Shown piece after piece: positions 7,403 through 15,670 of a DNA stretch of 64,000 nucleotides (position 1 is its first letter; the number at the start of each line of letters is the position of its first letter). The notes below the pieces were generated by a model. It was not told the DNA's origin and did not search any database. It was given only the letters and a program-made list of their open reading frames with translations. The stretch comes from Massilia norwichensis (GTDB lineage: Bacteria; Pseudomonadota; Gammaproteobacteria; Burkholderiales; Burkholderiaceae_D): assembly GCF_024753245.1 (NCBI RefSeq), contig NZ_JANUGX010000004.1, forward strand, positions 1-64,000, given 5' to 3'. A program made the position numbers and the translations under genes.

Positions 7403-7987
7403 ATGCTGCACATCGTCGACGATGAAGACGTGATCCGCGATGCCCTCGAATGGCTGGCGCAGTCGCGCGGGCTGGCGACGCGCGGCTATGCCGGCGGCCA
7501 GGCCTTCCTCGATGCGCTGGGCACCGAGCACGACGCCGGCGGCGAATGCGTGCTGCTCGACGTGCGCATGCCCGGCATGAACGGCATCGCCGTGTTCGAC
7601 CAGCTGGTGGCGCGCGGTCTGCTGGCGCGCCTGCCGGTGATCTTCCTGACCGGTCACGGCGACGTACCGATGGCGGTCGATACGCTCAAGCGCGGCGCCT
7701 TCGACTTCTTCGAAAAACCCTTCAACGACAACCAGCTGATGGACCGCGTCGAGGAAGCCCTCGCCAGGTCGCGCCAGGCCGCCGCCTCCAGCGCCGTGCA
7801 CGAGCGCCTGGCCACGCTGTCGGCGCGCGAACGCGAGGTGCTCGACCTGATCCTGGCCGGGAACATGAACAAGGTCGTCGCCGACAAGCTGGGCATCAGC
7901 ATGCGCACGGTGGAAGTGCACCGCGCCCACATCTTCGACAAGATGCAGGTCAAGACCGCGGTCGAGCTGGCCGGCCTGCTGAAGTAA
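7403..7987 (+). CDS. dctR: C4-dicarboxylate response regulator DctR (FixJ/LuxR family)
   Basis: A 194-aa two-domain response regulator. The receiver domain (1-120) has acidic residues D6/D7, phospho-acceptor D53 in LLDVRMPG, T83 in FLTGHGD and K105 in FFEKPF. A LuxR-type helix-turn-helix follows at about 131-190 (LSAREREVLDLILAGNMNK, then ISMRTVEVHRAHIFDKM). The start at 7403 has a good GAAGGAG Shine-Dalgarno. Partner of DctS, and likely activator of dctPQM through the palindromes at 5323-5379. An R1 repeat (7995-8020) follows the stop codon almost immediately. Confidence 0.9.
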   Translation: MLHIVDDEDVIRDALEWLAQSRGLATRGYAGGQAFLDALGTEHDAGGECVLLDVRMPGMNGIAVFDQLVARGLLARLPVIFLTGHGDVPMAVDTLKRGAFDFFEKPFNDNQLMDRVEEALARSRQAAASSAVHERLATLSAREREVLDLILAGNMNKVVADKLGISMRTVEVHRAHIFDKMQVKTAVELAGLLK

Positions 7988-8315
7988 GGCGAATCGTCGC
8001 CCCCGCGCAGGCGGGGCCCAAGAGGGAAAATCTCTTACCGGGCTCTTGTAAAGCTGCCCGCCCACCCTTAGCTATTCCTTGCCGCGCAAGCGGCCATCCC
8101 CGCGTACCGCATGATGCGGCCGCAATCCATTTTCGTACCCCTCGGCACCATACCGTCCGCGGCTTCATGCCTTGCGGCGGATGGCGCCGCTGTCGGGTTC
8201 CGGACCCTGCGCACGGCAGGTTTTCTCGGCCTGTCTTTCAGGGGTTCGCTTGTAAAATCAACCTGAACACGCCATGGTCAAACTGACCACGCTGAATATT
8301 TCTTAGGGAAAGCAG
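7988..8315. other. 328-bp intergenic region with an R1 repeat and a promoter-like site
   Basis: It begins with an R1 palindromic repeat unit (7995-8020) just after the dctR stop. The middle has short GC-rich dyads, such as CCGCATGATGCGG near 8107, but no convincing gene. Near 8252 a TGTAAAAT-like -10 sequence lies about 60 nt upstream of the next gene, whose Shine-Dalgarno is GGGAAAG. I see nothing else in it. Confidence 0.55.
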
Positions 8316-8696
8316 ATGAGCGAAAAGACAATTGCAGACAAGATGTTCCTGAGGAACGCGAAATCGATGTTGATCCTGAACGGGAACGTCCATCCAGGCA
8401 TGGTGTCGCAGATGCCGCCCGACCTGATCAAGAAAGACCAGGACCAGGTGGATGTGGTGCTGCTGTTCGCGATGAACCGCAAGGAACTTGAACAGCACTT
8501 CCCGACCGCGAAGGAACGCCTGGGCGAAAAAGGCTCGCTGTGGGTCGCCTACCTGAAGCAAACCGCCTCGAAAGCCACTGATATCAATCGCGACTCAATC
8601 AATGCCTATGCGAAGGAAAACGGTATCACAGGCGTGGCAATGATCTCGATCGACGGCGACTGGTCCGCACTGCGCATGAAGCGCATCGAAATCTAA
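8316..8696 (+). CDS. Conserved protein resembling DUF3052
   Basis: A 126-aa soluble protein with no signal peptide or membrane segment. The C-terminal pattern LWVAYLKQTASKATDINRDS, followed by a final DGDWSALRMKRI, recalls DUF3052-type proteins (a WVAYPK strand, a conserved DLNRD, a terminal D-W-S-A-L-R-F). The role of that family is not established. The N-terminal half has NGNVHPGMVSQMPPD and a DQVDVVLLFAMNRKELEQHF strand-helix. It is a single gene between dctR and convergent queG. Codon use is ordinary. Function unknown. Confidence 0.7.
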   Translation: MSEKTIADKMFLRNAKSMLILNGNVHPGMVSQMPPDLIKKDQDQVDVVLLFAMNRKELEQHFPTAKERLGEKGSLWVAYLKQTASKATDINRDSINAYAKENGITGVAMISIDGDWSALRMKRIEI

Positions 8697-8703
8697 AGCA
8701 GCC

Positions 8704-9792
8704 TCAGGCGCCGTGGCGCGCCAAAGCCCAGCTCACATGCTCGCGCACCAGCGCCGACGGATGGTCGAGCCGGGTCCGCAGCGCCGCCACGATGCGCGCA
8801 TCGCCGCGTGCGGCATCGGCGGCGTTCCCCATCCCCACCGCCAGATTGCGCAGCCAGCGTTCATGCCCGATCCGGCGGATCGGGCTGCCTTCCATGCGGC
8901 GGTTGAACTCCTCTTCTTCCCACCCAAACAATTCCACCAGGCTGGCTTCGCCCAGGCCATGGCGCGCGTCGAAGTCCGGCAGCACCGCGCGCTGGGCGAA
9001 CTTGTTCCAGGGGCAGACCAGCTGGCAATCGTCGCAGCCGTAGATGCGGTTGCCGATCAGCGGCCGCAGCGCTTCCGGGATGCTGCCTTTCAGCTCGATC
9101 GTCAGGTAGGAGATGCAGCGCCGCGCATCGAGCCGGCCCGGTCCCAGGATCGCATTCGTCGGACAGGCCGTGATGCAGGCCTCGCACTGGCCGCAATGGG
9201 CCCCTCGGGCTTCATCGACGGGCAACGGCAGGTCGACCAGGATCTCGCCGATGAAGAAGGTCGAGCCGGCCTCGCGCGACAGCAGCAGCGTGTGCTTGCC
9301 GCGCCACCCGAGTCCCGCCTTTTCCGCCAGCGGCAATTCCATCACCGGCGCCGAATCGGTGAACACGCGAAAGCCGTATTCGCCGGCCAGGCCGCGGATG
9401 CGCTCGGCCAGCTGCTGCAGCCGGTTGCGCAGCACCTTGTGGTAATCGCGGCCACGCGCATACACCGAGACCACGGCGGCCTCCGGGTCCTGCTGGCGCA
9501 GGCGTTCCCTGGCGCGCCAGTCGGCGTCGGTATGCATCGGCAGGTAATCCATGCGCGCCACGATCGCGCGCACCGTGCCCGGCACCAGTTCCGCCGGCCG
9601 GGCGCGCTTCATGCCGTGGCTTGCCATATAATCCATCTCGCCATGGTGGCCGGCGTCCAGCCATGCCTGCAGTCCCGCTTCGTGCCTGGTGAGATCGACG
9701 TCCGCGATCCGGACCTCGGCAAAGCCCAGTTCCGCGCCCCACGCCTTGATGGCGCGCGCGAGTTCTTGAAGGTCGGGTTGGATGGCAGACAT
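8704..9792 (-). CDS. queG: Epoxyqueuosine reductase QueG
   Basis: A 362-aa cytoplasmic cobalamin-dependent iron-sulfur enzyme that reduces epoxyqueuosine to queuosine at position 34 of GUN-anticodon tRNAs, the last step of Q biosynthesis. Two ferredoxin-like 4Fe-4S motifs are present: CGQCEACITACPTNAI and the unusual CDDCQLVCPWNKF. Other family signatures are DYMASHGMKRARPAELVPG near residue 55 and GRDYHKVLRNRLQQLA. A C-terminal HEAT-like helical segment ends in REHVSWALARHG. Length is normal. Divergent from tsaE with 46 bp between starts. Confidence 0.93.
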   Translation of the reverse strand: MSAIQPDLQELARAIKAWGAELGFAEVRIADVDLTRHEAGLQAWLDAGHHGEMDYMASHGMKRARPAELVPGTVRAIVARMDYLPMHTDADWRARERLRQQDPEAAVVSVYARGRDYHKVLRNRLQQLAERIRGLAGEYGFRVFTDSAPVMELPLAEKAGLGWRGKHTLLLSREAGSTFFIGEILVDLPLPVDEARGAHCGQCEACITACPTNAILGPGRLDARRCISYLTIELKGSIPEALRPLIGNRIYGCDDCQLVCPWNKFAQRAVLPDFDARHGLGEASLVELFGWEEEEFNRRMEGSPIRRIGHERWLRNLAVGMGNAADAARGDARIVAALRTRLDHPSALVREHVSWALARHGA

Positions 9793-9838
9793 GGCAAACG
9801 GTGGACGACTAACACGACATTCTAATCCCGCAGCACCT

Positions 9839-10336
9839 ATGCAACAACCAAAGCAAGAACTGAGCGCCTACCTCGAGGACGAATCGGCAACCCAGGCCCT
9901 GGGCGCTGCCCTGGCGCGCGCGCTGGTGCCCGGCCTCGTGGTCTACCTGCACGGCGACCTCGGCGCCGGCAAGACCGCGCTGACGCGCGCCCTGCTGCAC
10001 GCGGCCGGCCACAAGGGTGCCGTCAAAAGCCCGACCTACACGCTGTCGGAGCCGTATCGGATTACGCTGGATGGACAAAGCGTCAACCTGATCCACTACG
10101 ACCTCTACCGCATGTCCAGTCCCGAGGAATTCCTCGACGCCGGCTTCCGCGAAGACTTCGACGGCAGGAACATCTGCGTGGTCGAGTGGCCGGAAAAAGG
10201 CGATCCGGTGTTGCCGCCGCCCGACGTCCGGGTATTGCTATCAGTCAGCGGCCTCGGCCGTGCTGTAGAATTGCAGGCGTTGTCTGATTTGGGCCTGCTA
10301 TGCCTCGAACGCCTGCACTTCCCCCCGACTCCCTGA
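9839..10336 (+). CDS. tsaE: tRNA threonylcarbamoyladenosine biosynthesis ATPase TsaE
   Basis: A 165-aa P-loop ATPase acting with TsaB and TsaD in the synthesis of t6A37 on ANN-decoding tRNAs. The Walker A is GDLGAGKT (residues 39-46). Family motifs SPTYTLSEPY, HYDLYR and CVVEWPEKG follow in the usual order. I use the ATG at 9839 (MQQPKQEL) because the open frame upstream overlaps the divergent queG start region. The last 37 bases overlap the start of amiC in another frame, the tsaE-amidase order seen in many proteobacteria. Confidence 0.92.
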   Translation: MQQPKQELSAYLEDESATQALGAALARALVPGLVVYLHGDLGAGKTALTRALLHAAGHKGAVKSPTYTLSEPYRITLDGQSVNLIHYDLYRMSSPEEFLDAGFREDFDGRNICVVEWPEKGDPVLPPPDVRVLLSVSGLGRAVELQALSDLGLLCLERLHFPPTP

Positions 10337-11727
10337 TTCCCGGTTCTCCCAAGCGACGCACAGTCCTGAAAGCCGGCGGCACGCTGCTGCTGTCCGTGAT
10401 CGCGCCGCTGACGGCCGCCGCCGCGCAGATCATGGCCGTGCGCGTCTGGCCCGCCGACGAGTACACCCGCATCACGCTGGAAAATGACGGCGACCTGAAA
10501 GCCACCCACCTCATGTTGGCCAATCCGCCGCGCCTGGTGGTCGACATCGAGGGCCTGGCGCTCAATGAGACACTGAAGAGCCTGGTCGCCAAGGTCGAGT
10601 CGAACGACCCCTACATCGCGCAAGTACGGGTCGCCCAGAACCGGCCGAACGTGGTGCGCCTGGTGTTCGACCTCAAGGAAGAGGTGAAGCCGCAGGTGTT
10701 CACGCTGGCGCCGGTCGCCGGCTACAAGCATCGCCTGATCTTCGACCTGTATCCGACGCGGCCGGTGGACCCGATCGCGGCCATGATCGCCAGGGAGAAC
10801 TGGTCGGACGCGGAAAAGAACGCGCCCGCCGCCACCCCGGCACCGGCGCCGCAGCCGGGCGCGCCGACGGTCGGCCAGGCCGGTCCGGATGCGATCGCCA
10901 AGCTCGAAGCCGACGCCGCGCGCGCCGGCAGCACCCCGGCCCAGCCGCAGCCGACCGCGCCGCAATCCCCGCCGCAGCCGCCGTCGTCCGCACCCAGGAG
11001 CGCGGGCGGCAAGGTCACGCGCATGGTTACCATCGCGCTCGACCCCGGCCACGGCGGCGAGGACCCGGGCGCGACCGGCGCCAGCGGTGTGCACGAGAAG
11101 GACATCGTGCTGGAAATCGCCAAGCGCCTGAAGGGCAAGCTGGAAGCGCTGCCGAACACGCGCGTGATGCTGACCCGCGACGCCGACTTCTTCGTGCCGC
11201 TCGGCCAGCGCGTCGAAAAGGCGAGAAAGGTGCAGGCCGACCTGTTCGTCTCGATCCACGCGGATGCCTTCATCCAGCCCTCGGCGCGCGGTTCATCCGT
11301 GTTCGTGCTGTCGGAAAAAGGCGCGAGCTCGAGCGCGGCGCGCTGGCTGGCGAACGACCAGAACAAGGCCGACCTGATCGGCGGCGTGAACCTGGGCACG
11401 CAGGACAAGCAGCTCGCCAGCGTGCTGTTCGACCTGTCGACCACGGCCCAGATCAACGACAGCATGAAGCTCGGCAAGGCCGTGCTGAGCGAGATCGGCG
11501 GTATCAACCGCCTGCACAAGGGCTCGGTCGAGCAGGCCGGCTTCGCGGTGCTGAAAGCCCCGGACATCCCTTCGATCCTGGTCGAGACGGCTTTCATTTC
11601 GAATCCGGAAGAGGAAGCGAAACTGAAGGACGACGCCTACCAGAACCAGCTGGCCGACGCGATCACGAAAGGCATCAAGCGCTACTTCGCGTACAATCCG
11701 CCGCTGGCGAAAGGTCGAACGGCCTGA
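10300..11727 (+). CDS. amiC: N-acetylmuramoyl-L-alanine amidase AmiC (AMIN + Amidase_3)
   Basis: A 475-aa periplasmic zinc amidase that cleaves septal peptidoglycan cross-wall stems during daughter-cell separation. A twin-arginine type leader KRRTVLKAGG (residues 18-27) precedes a hydrophobic core and AAA cleavage region. The AMIN targeting domain is about 47-152 and the proline/alanine linker about 165-235. The Amidase_3 domain (243-470) has Zn ligands H251 (DPGHGG), E266 (HEKD) and H320 (SIHADAF) and catalytic E429 (VETAFISNPEE). The AMIN-linker-catalytic layout and Tat leader match AmiC. The start lies inside tsaE, so the two genes are likely translationally linked. Confidence 0.92.
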   Translation: MPRTPALPPDSLIPGSPKRRTVLKAGGTLLLSVIAPLTAAAAQIMAVRVWPADEYTRITLENDGDLKATHLMLANPPRLVVDIEGLALNETLKSLVAKVESNDPYIAQVRVAQNRPNVVRLVFDLKEEVKPQVFTLAPVAGYKHRLIFDLYPTRPVDPIAAMIARENWSDAEKNAPAATPAPAPQPGAPTVGQAGPDAIAKLEADAARAGSTPAQPQPTAPQSPPQPPSSAPRSAGGKVTRMVTIALDPGHGGEDPGATGASGVHEKDIVLEIAKRLKGKLEALPNTRVMLTRDADFFVPLGQRVEKARKVQADLFVSIHADAFIQPSARGSSVFVLSEKGASSSAARWLANDQNKADLIGGVNLGTQDKQLASVLFDLSTTAQINDSMKLGKAVLSEIGGINRLHKGSVEQAGFAVLKAPDIPSILVETAFISNPEEEAKLKDDAYQNQLADAITKGIKRYFAYNPPLAKGRTA

Positions 11728-11762
11728 CGTTTCCCGAGTCTTAGCTACAGGAGGGTTTTGCC

Positions 11763-12578
11763 GTGAGCGTATCCACTATCGAATACGGGCAATTGCCCGC
11801 CCTGTTGCTGCGCGCGCCGGACGGCGCCGAAGCCACCATCACCCTGTACGGGGCCCATCTGGTGTCCTGGAAACCGGCAGCCGCCACAGGTGCGCCGGCG
11901 CAGGAACGCATGTTCATGAGCCGCCTGTCGGCACTCGACGGCAGCCGCGCCATCCGCGGCGGCGTGCCGGTGATCTTCCCGCAATTTGCCGAGCGCGGCG
12001 AAGGCACGCGCCACGGTTTCGCGCGCACCAGCACCTGGCGCGTGCTCGACAGCGGCGAGCAGGACGGCGCCGCGTTTGCCGTGCTGGGCCTGAACCAGGG
12101 CGACCTGTCGCCGCAGGCCTCCAGCGCCTGGGCCTATGCCTTCGAGCTGGCGCTGCGGGTAGCAGTGCACGGCGCCGAACTGGCGATGGCGCTCGAAGTG
12201 CGCAACATCGGCACCCACCCCTTCCCGTTTGCCGCGGCACTGCATACCTACCACCTGGTCGAGGATGTCGAAGCCGTGCGCATCGCCGGCCTGCAGGCCG
12301 AGACCCTGGCGATTACTGACAAGCTGGACCAGGTGTTCGAAGGCATCGCCGGGGCCATCCACTTCGACAACGGCGCCGACAAGCTGCTGCTGCAGCAGAG
12401 CGGCTTCACGGATGCGGTGGTGTGGAATCCGGGCGCGGCCGACGCCGCGGCGCTGGCTGATATGGATGACGAGGAGTACCGGAACTTCGTGTGCATCGAA
12501 CCGGCCCTGCTGGGGCCGGCGACGCTGGAGCCGGGCGGGGTGTGGCGCGGCGAGTACCGGATCAGTCCGGCGGTCTAA
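11763..12578 (+). CDS. D-hexose-6-phosphate epimerase (YeaD-type mutarotase)
   Basis: A 271-aa aldose-1-epimerase fold protein of the YeaD/YMR099c branch, which interconverts anomers of hexose-6-phosphates. Family features are LYGAHLVSWKP, FMSRLSALDGSRAIRGGVPVIFPQF, RHGFARTSTW with the catalytic-region histidine, AALHTYHLVEDVEAVRIAGL and VVWNPG. The start is GTG at 11763 behind a strong CAGGAGG Shine-Dalgarno. It follows amiC by 35 bp and is followed directly by an R1 repeat. Confidence 0.85.
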   Translation: MSVSTIEYGQLPALLLRAPDGAEATITLYGAHLVSWKPAAATGAPAQERMFMSRLSALDGSRAIRGGVPVIFPQFAERGEGTRHGFARTSTWRVLDSGEQDGAAFAVLGLNQGDLSPQASSAWAYAFELALRVAVHGAELAMALEVRNIGTHPFPFAAALHTYHLVEDVEAVRIAGLQAETLAITDKLDQVFEGIAGAIHFDNGADKLLLQQSGFTDAVVWNPGAADAAALADMDDEEYRNFVCIEPALLGPATLEPGGVWRGEYRISPAV

Positions 12579-12579
12579 G

Positions 12580-12608
12580 CGTCGTTCCCGCGCAGGCGGG
12601 AACCCAAG
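12580..12608. repeat. R1 palindromic repeat unit
   Basis: CGTCGTTCCCGCGCAGGCGGG begins 2 bp after the hexose-6-phosphate epimerase stop and continues AACCCAAG. It has the dyad TTCCCGC/GCGGGAA. It lies between two convergent genes and could act as a shared hairpin. Confidence 0.8.
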
Positions 12609-12612
12609 TTGC

Positions 12613-13698
12613 TCAGTTCGATTCCTTGATCATCCGCCCGCTGGTCGGCTGCACCGGCCGCGCGTTCAGCGGATACAGCCGCGAGAACAGCGCCATCTGC
12701 GCCGGCGAGGCCTGGCGCGGCTGCTTGAACACCAGCCACAGCACGCCTTCGGTGCAGGGCGGCTCGGTCAGCGAACCCATGTAGGTGAAGTATTCGCGCT
12801 TCTCGGGCAGCGCGTCCATCGGATCGATCACGATCGAGGGCGCCACCACCTCGTTCTTTTCGAGCGGCAGGTTGTCCCAGATGGTCTGCATCAGGCTGTG
12901 CGGCTGGCCGCGCTCGAGCAGCACGGCAATGATCGCGATCTTGCCGTCATAGCTCTTGTGCACCAGGTGCATGACCATTTCCGTGCCCTTGCCGTTGATG
13001 CGCTCCTCCGACGGACGGTGGAAGTGGAACTGCTGCAGCTCGTAGGTCTGGTTGCCGACCGTGATGAAATTGCCGCCGCCGACCGTCACCTGGATGGTGT
13101 GGCCATTGTTCACCTCGTTGAACGAGGACGGGTGGTAGTCGAAACCGATCTGCTCGAGGTTGACCTTGATGCCGTCGCGCAGGTCGATCGGCGACTGGCG
13201 GTTGCCCATGCCGCACTTGGCCCAATCGACATTGATCTTGGACCAGTTGGCCGGGCCAAGTTCGCCCTCATAGGACCAGACGGTGCCACGCTTGGGCGTG
13301 GCGGCCAGGATCGCGGCCGCGGCGGCGGCCTTCTCTTCCTCGCGGCGCTTGGCCTCGGCGGCTTTCTTCGCGCGCACGGCGGCCGTGGCGCGCGCCTGCT
13401 GGCGTTCGCGCAATTCGGCGAGGCGCTCGGCGATCTTGGCCGAGAGCGCGACTTCGGCTTCCTGCTCCTTGTCGTCTTCGACCGGTGCCGGTGCGGCTTT
13501 CCTGGCCGGGCTTTCTTTCTTGATCGATGCCGATTCCTTGGCCGCTTCCTTGGCCATCGCTTCCTTGCTCGGCAGGGAGAGCGAGGCGGGCTTCGACACG
13601 GAGGCCGCCAGTTTGGCTGCTGCGGCGGGAGCAGGATCGTTCGCGCTTGCGCTCAGGACGACGCAGCTGCAAGCGATCAGGGCGATCAGGTTACGCAT
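12613..13698 (-). CDS. Alpha-class carbonic anhydrase with an N-terminal charged extension
   Basis: A 361-aa exported zinc enzyme, CO2 + H2O to bicarbonate. The signal peptide is about 1-19 (LIALIACSCVVLSASA). Residues ~21-135 are an Ala/Lys/Glu-rich region with a predicted helix/coiled coil around 75-130 (AKIAERLAELRERQQARATA). The alpha-CA domain runs from ~141 to the end. Zn ligands are H225 and H227 (FHFH) and H244 (MHLVH). Proton-shuttle H200 is in NNGHTI and the gate-keeper motif is SLTEPPCTEGVLW. Usual bacterial alpha-CAs are about 220-260 aa, so the ~115-residue extension is odd. It may anchor the enzyme to the envelope or mediate oligomerisation (inference). Only the R1 unit separates it from the convergent epimerase gene. 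Confidence 0.9.
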   Translation of the reverse strand: MRNLIALIACSCVVLSASANDPAPAAAAKLAASVSKPASLSLPSKEAMAKEAAKESASIKKESPARKAAPAPVEDDKEQEAEVALSAKIAERLAELRERQQARATAAVRAKKAAEAKRREEEKAAAAAAILAATPKRGTVWSYEGELGPANWSKINVDWAKCGMGNRQSPIDLRDGIKVNLEQIGFDYHPSSFNEVNNGHTIQVTVGGGNFITVGNQTYELQQFHFHRPSEERINGKGTEMVMHLVHKSYDGKIAIIAVLLERGQPHSLMQTIWDNLPLEKNEVVAPSIVIDPMDALPEKREYFTYMGSLTEPPCTEGVLWLVFKQPRQASPAQMALFSRLYPLNARPVQPTSGRMIKESN

Positions 13699-13790
13699 GG
13701 GATTCCAGTAGTGTTGCTGTCCCCTGCTTTATCGGCGTGGTTCACCGTAAACTTGAGTCCATGCGGCAACTTGAGCCGGAGTAATAAAAC

Positions 13791-13818
13791 AAAACGCGCC
13801 GGCAATGCGGCGCGTTTT
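13791..13818. terminator. Hairpin terminator downstream of the dedA gene
   Basis: Arms AAAACGCGCC-type and GGCGCGTTTT surround a short loop. Both strands give a GC-rich stem followed by a U-rich tail. For the leftward dedA gene it lies 25 bases past the stop, in front of the carbonic anhydrase gene. Confidence 0.75.
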
Positions 13819-13842
13819 GCGAGGATGGCAATGCTTGATGGC

Positions 13843-14493
13843 TCAGCGGCTCATCATGCGGCGGCCGAACTTGTAGATGCCGCCCAGCGCCAGCGGCACC
13901 ACGGCCGCGCCGACGCCGACCAGCACGATCGCCGTCAGGTGGTCGCGCACCAGCGGGATATTGCCGAAGAAGTAACCCGCGGTCACCAGGCCGGCCACCC
14001 ACAGCACGGCGCCGGTAATGTTGAACATCTGGAAGCGCGCATGGGTCATGTCCGAGACGCCGGCCACGAAAGGCGCGAAGGTGCGGACCACCGGCACGAA
14101 GCGCGCCAGGATGATGGTCTTGCCGCCGTGCTTTTCGAAGAAGTCATGGGTACGCTGCAGCGCGTCCTTGTTCAGCCAGCGGTAGTCGTGGGTGAAGACC
14201 CGATGCCCGATCGCCCCGCCGATGTAGTAATTCAGTGTATTGCCGGTCACGGCCGCGATAATCAGCAGCAGCATCAGGAGCGGATAACTCATCTCGCCGG
14301 TGGCGCAGAAGGCGCCGGCGATGAACAGCAGCGTATCGCCCGGGAAGAAGAACAGGACCACGAGGCCGGTCTCGCAGAACACGATCGCGAACAGGACCGC
14401 ATAGACATACACGCCGTAGGTGGCCAGCAGGTCGCCAAGGGTTTTATCGACATGGAGAATCATGCCGAAAAGTTGCATCAGATCCATAATCAT
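13843..14493 (-). CDS. DedA-family membrane protein
   Basis: A 216-aa inner-membrane protein of the DedA/VTT superfamily, implicated in undecaprenyl-phosphate or phospholipid flipping and membrane-potential homeostasis. The family core is visible: FFFPGDTLLFIAGAFC, GNTLNYYIGGAIG, FFEKHGGKTIILARFVPVVRTFAPFVAG and a re-entrant glycine-rich region. The conserved acidic and R-F-V-P-x-x-R-T residues are intact. The start could equally be the ATG at 14487 (MDLMQLFG). Divergent from the cyclophilin gene. Confidence 0.88.
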   Translation of the reverse strand: MIMDLMQLFGMILHVDKTLGDLLATYGVYVYAVLFAIVFCETGLVVLFFFPGDTLLFIAGAFCATGEMSYPLLMLLLIIAAVTGNTLNYYIGGAIGHRVFTHDYRWLNKDALQRTHDFFEKHGGKTIILARFVPVVRTFAPFVAGVSDMTHARFQMFNITGAVLWVAGLVTAGYFFGNIPLVRDHLTAIVLVGVGAAVVPLALGGIYKFGRRMMSR

Positions 14494-14620
14494 CCTAAAT
14501 GGTAGCGCCGAATGATACCACCAGTACGTACCGGGAAAATGGCTGGATCGTCAACTTCGCAGAGAGAATTTGCACTTTCCGGATTACAATCTTTAGAACA
14601 AGAACGACAAGGAGAGACAG

Positions 14621-15565
14621 ATGGCTTACCCGAAGCTCCACCGTGGCATCGTGCTGGGCATGGCGGCCCTGCTGGCGACGAACGCCGGCGCCGCCGCTGC
14701 GCAAAAAAAGACCGAAAAGGAATTGCCGCCGAAACCCAGCGTCGGCGACGTGCTGAAGGCTTCGAAAGCGGCCGACTGGCGCCCGCTGGACCCGGAAAAT
14801 ACGCTGTACCTGGAACTGCCGGCCGGGCGCGTGGTCATCGAACTGGCGCCGGCCTTCGCCCCGAACCACGCCAAAAATATCAAGGCGCTGGCGCGCGAGC
14901 GTTATTACGACGGCCTGGCGATCATCCGCTCGCAGGACAACTTCGTCGTGCAATGGGGCGACCCGCACGAGGACGACGACAAGGTCCGCAAGGTCAAGGA
15001 CGCGCAGAAAACCCTGCCGGCCGAATTCACCGTGCCCTTGTCGAACGATAAACAGTTCGTGCGCATGCGCGACGTCGACGGCTTCGCGCCGCAGATCGGC
15101 CACTCGAACGGCTTTCCGGTCGGGCGCGATCCGAAGGCCGGCCAGACCTGGCTGACGCACTGCTACGGCATGGTCGGCGTCGCCCGCGGCAACGAGTCGG
15201 ACAGCGGCGGCGGCACCAGCCTGTACGTGGTCACCGGCCAGGCGCCGCGCCAGCTGGACCGCAACATCACCGTGGTCGGCCGCGTCGTGGCCGGGATGCC
15301 GCTGCTGTCGACGCTGCCGCGCGGCCCGGCGCCGATGGGCTTTTACGACAAGCCGGAGCTGCAGGTGCCGATCGCCGCGGTGAAGGTCGCCGCCGACGTG
15401 CCGGACGCCGAGCGCACCCACCTCGAAGTGATGCGCACCGACAGCGCCACCTACCAGGCCGTCCTCGACGCCCAACGCAATCGCGGCGGCCCGTGGAACA
15501 AGGTCTCGCCCAACTACCTGGATCTCTGCAACGCGCAGATTCCGGTGCGAGAGCAAAAGCCATAG
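14621..15565 (+). CDS. Exported cyclophilin-type peptidyl-prolyl isomerase
   Basis: A 314-aa protein with a signal peptide ([19 protein letters not shown], cleavage about residue 27) and a cyclophilin-like beta-barrel: [45 protein letters not shown]. The loop between the first strands and the [24 protein letters not shown] segment is longer than in PpiA/PpiB, and the protein is roughly 110 aa longer than those. The Q-W-G-D-P and G-T-S-L-Y-V-V-T-G blocks correspond to QGGDP and GSQFFI of the canonical family, so catalytic efficiency may differ. Likely a periplasmic folding catalyst. The Shine-Dalgarno AAGGAGAG is clear. Followed directly by an inverted pair of R1 repeats. Confidence 0.8.
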   Translation: MAYPKLHRGIVLGMAALLATNAGAAAAQKKTEKELPPKPSVGDVLKASKAADWRPLDPENTLYLELPAGRVVIELAPAFAPNHAKNIKALARERYYDGLAIIRSQDNFVVQWGDPHEDDDKVRKVKDAQKTLPAEFTVPLSNDKQFVRMRDVDGFAPQIGHSNGFPVGRDPKAGQTWLTHCYGMVGVARGNESDSGGGTSLYVVTGQAPRQLDRNITVVGRVVAGMPLLSTLPRGPAPMGFYDKPELQVPIAAVKVAADVPDAERTHLEVMRTDSATYQAVLDAQRNRGGPWNKVSPNYLDLCNAQIPVREQKP

Positions 15566-15567
15566 CA

Positions 15568-15646
15568 CGTCATTCCCGCGTAGGCGGGAATCCATACGCC
15601 GTCTCATCAGTGCCTCAGTATGGGTTCCCGCCTCCACGGGAACGAC
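15568..15646. repeat. Inverted pair of R1 repeats
   Basis: The unit CGTCATTCCCGCGTAGGCGGG (15568-15588, continuing AATCCATA) faces an inverted unit at 15619-15646 ending GGGAACGAC. The pair forms a large hairpin with a ~20-nt loop, placed between the cyclophilin stop and the mutL start. Confidence 0.8.
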
Positions 15647-15670
15647 AGTGAATAACGCTATAATTTGCGG

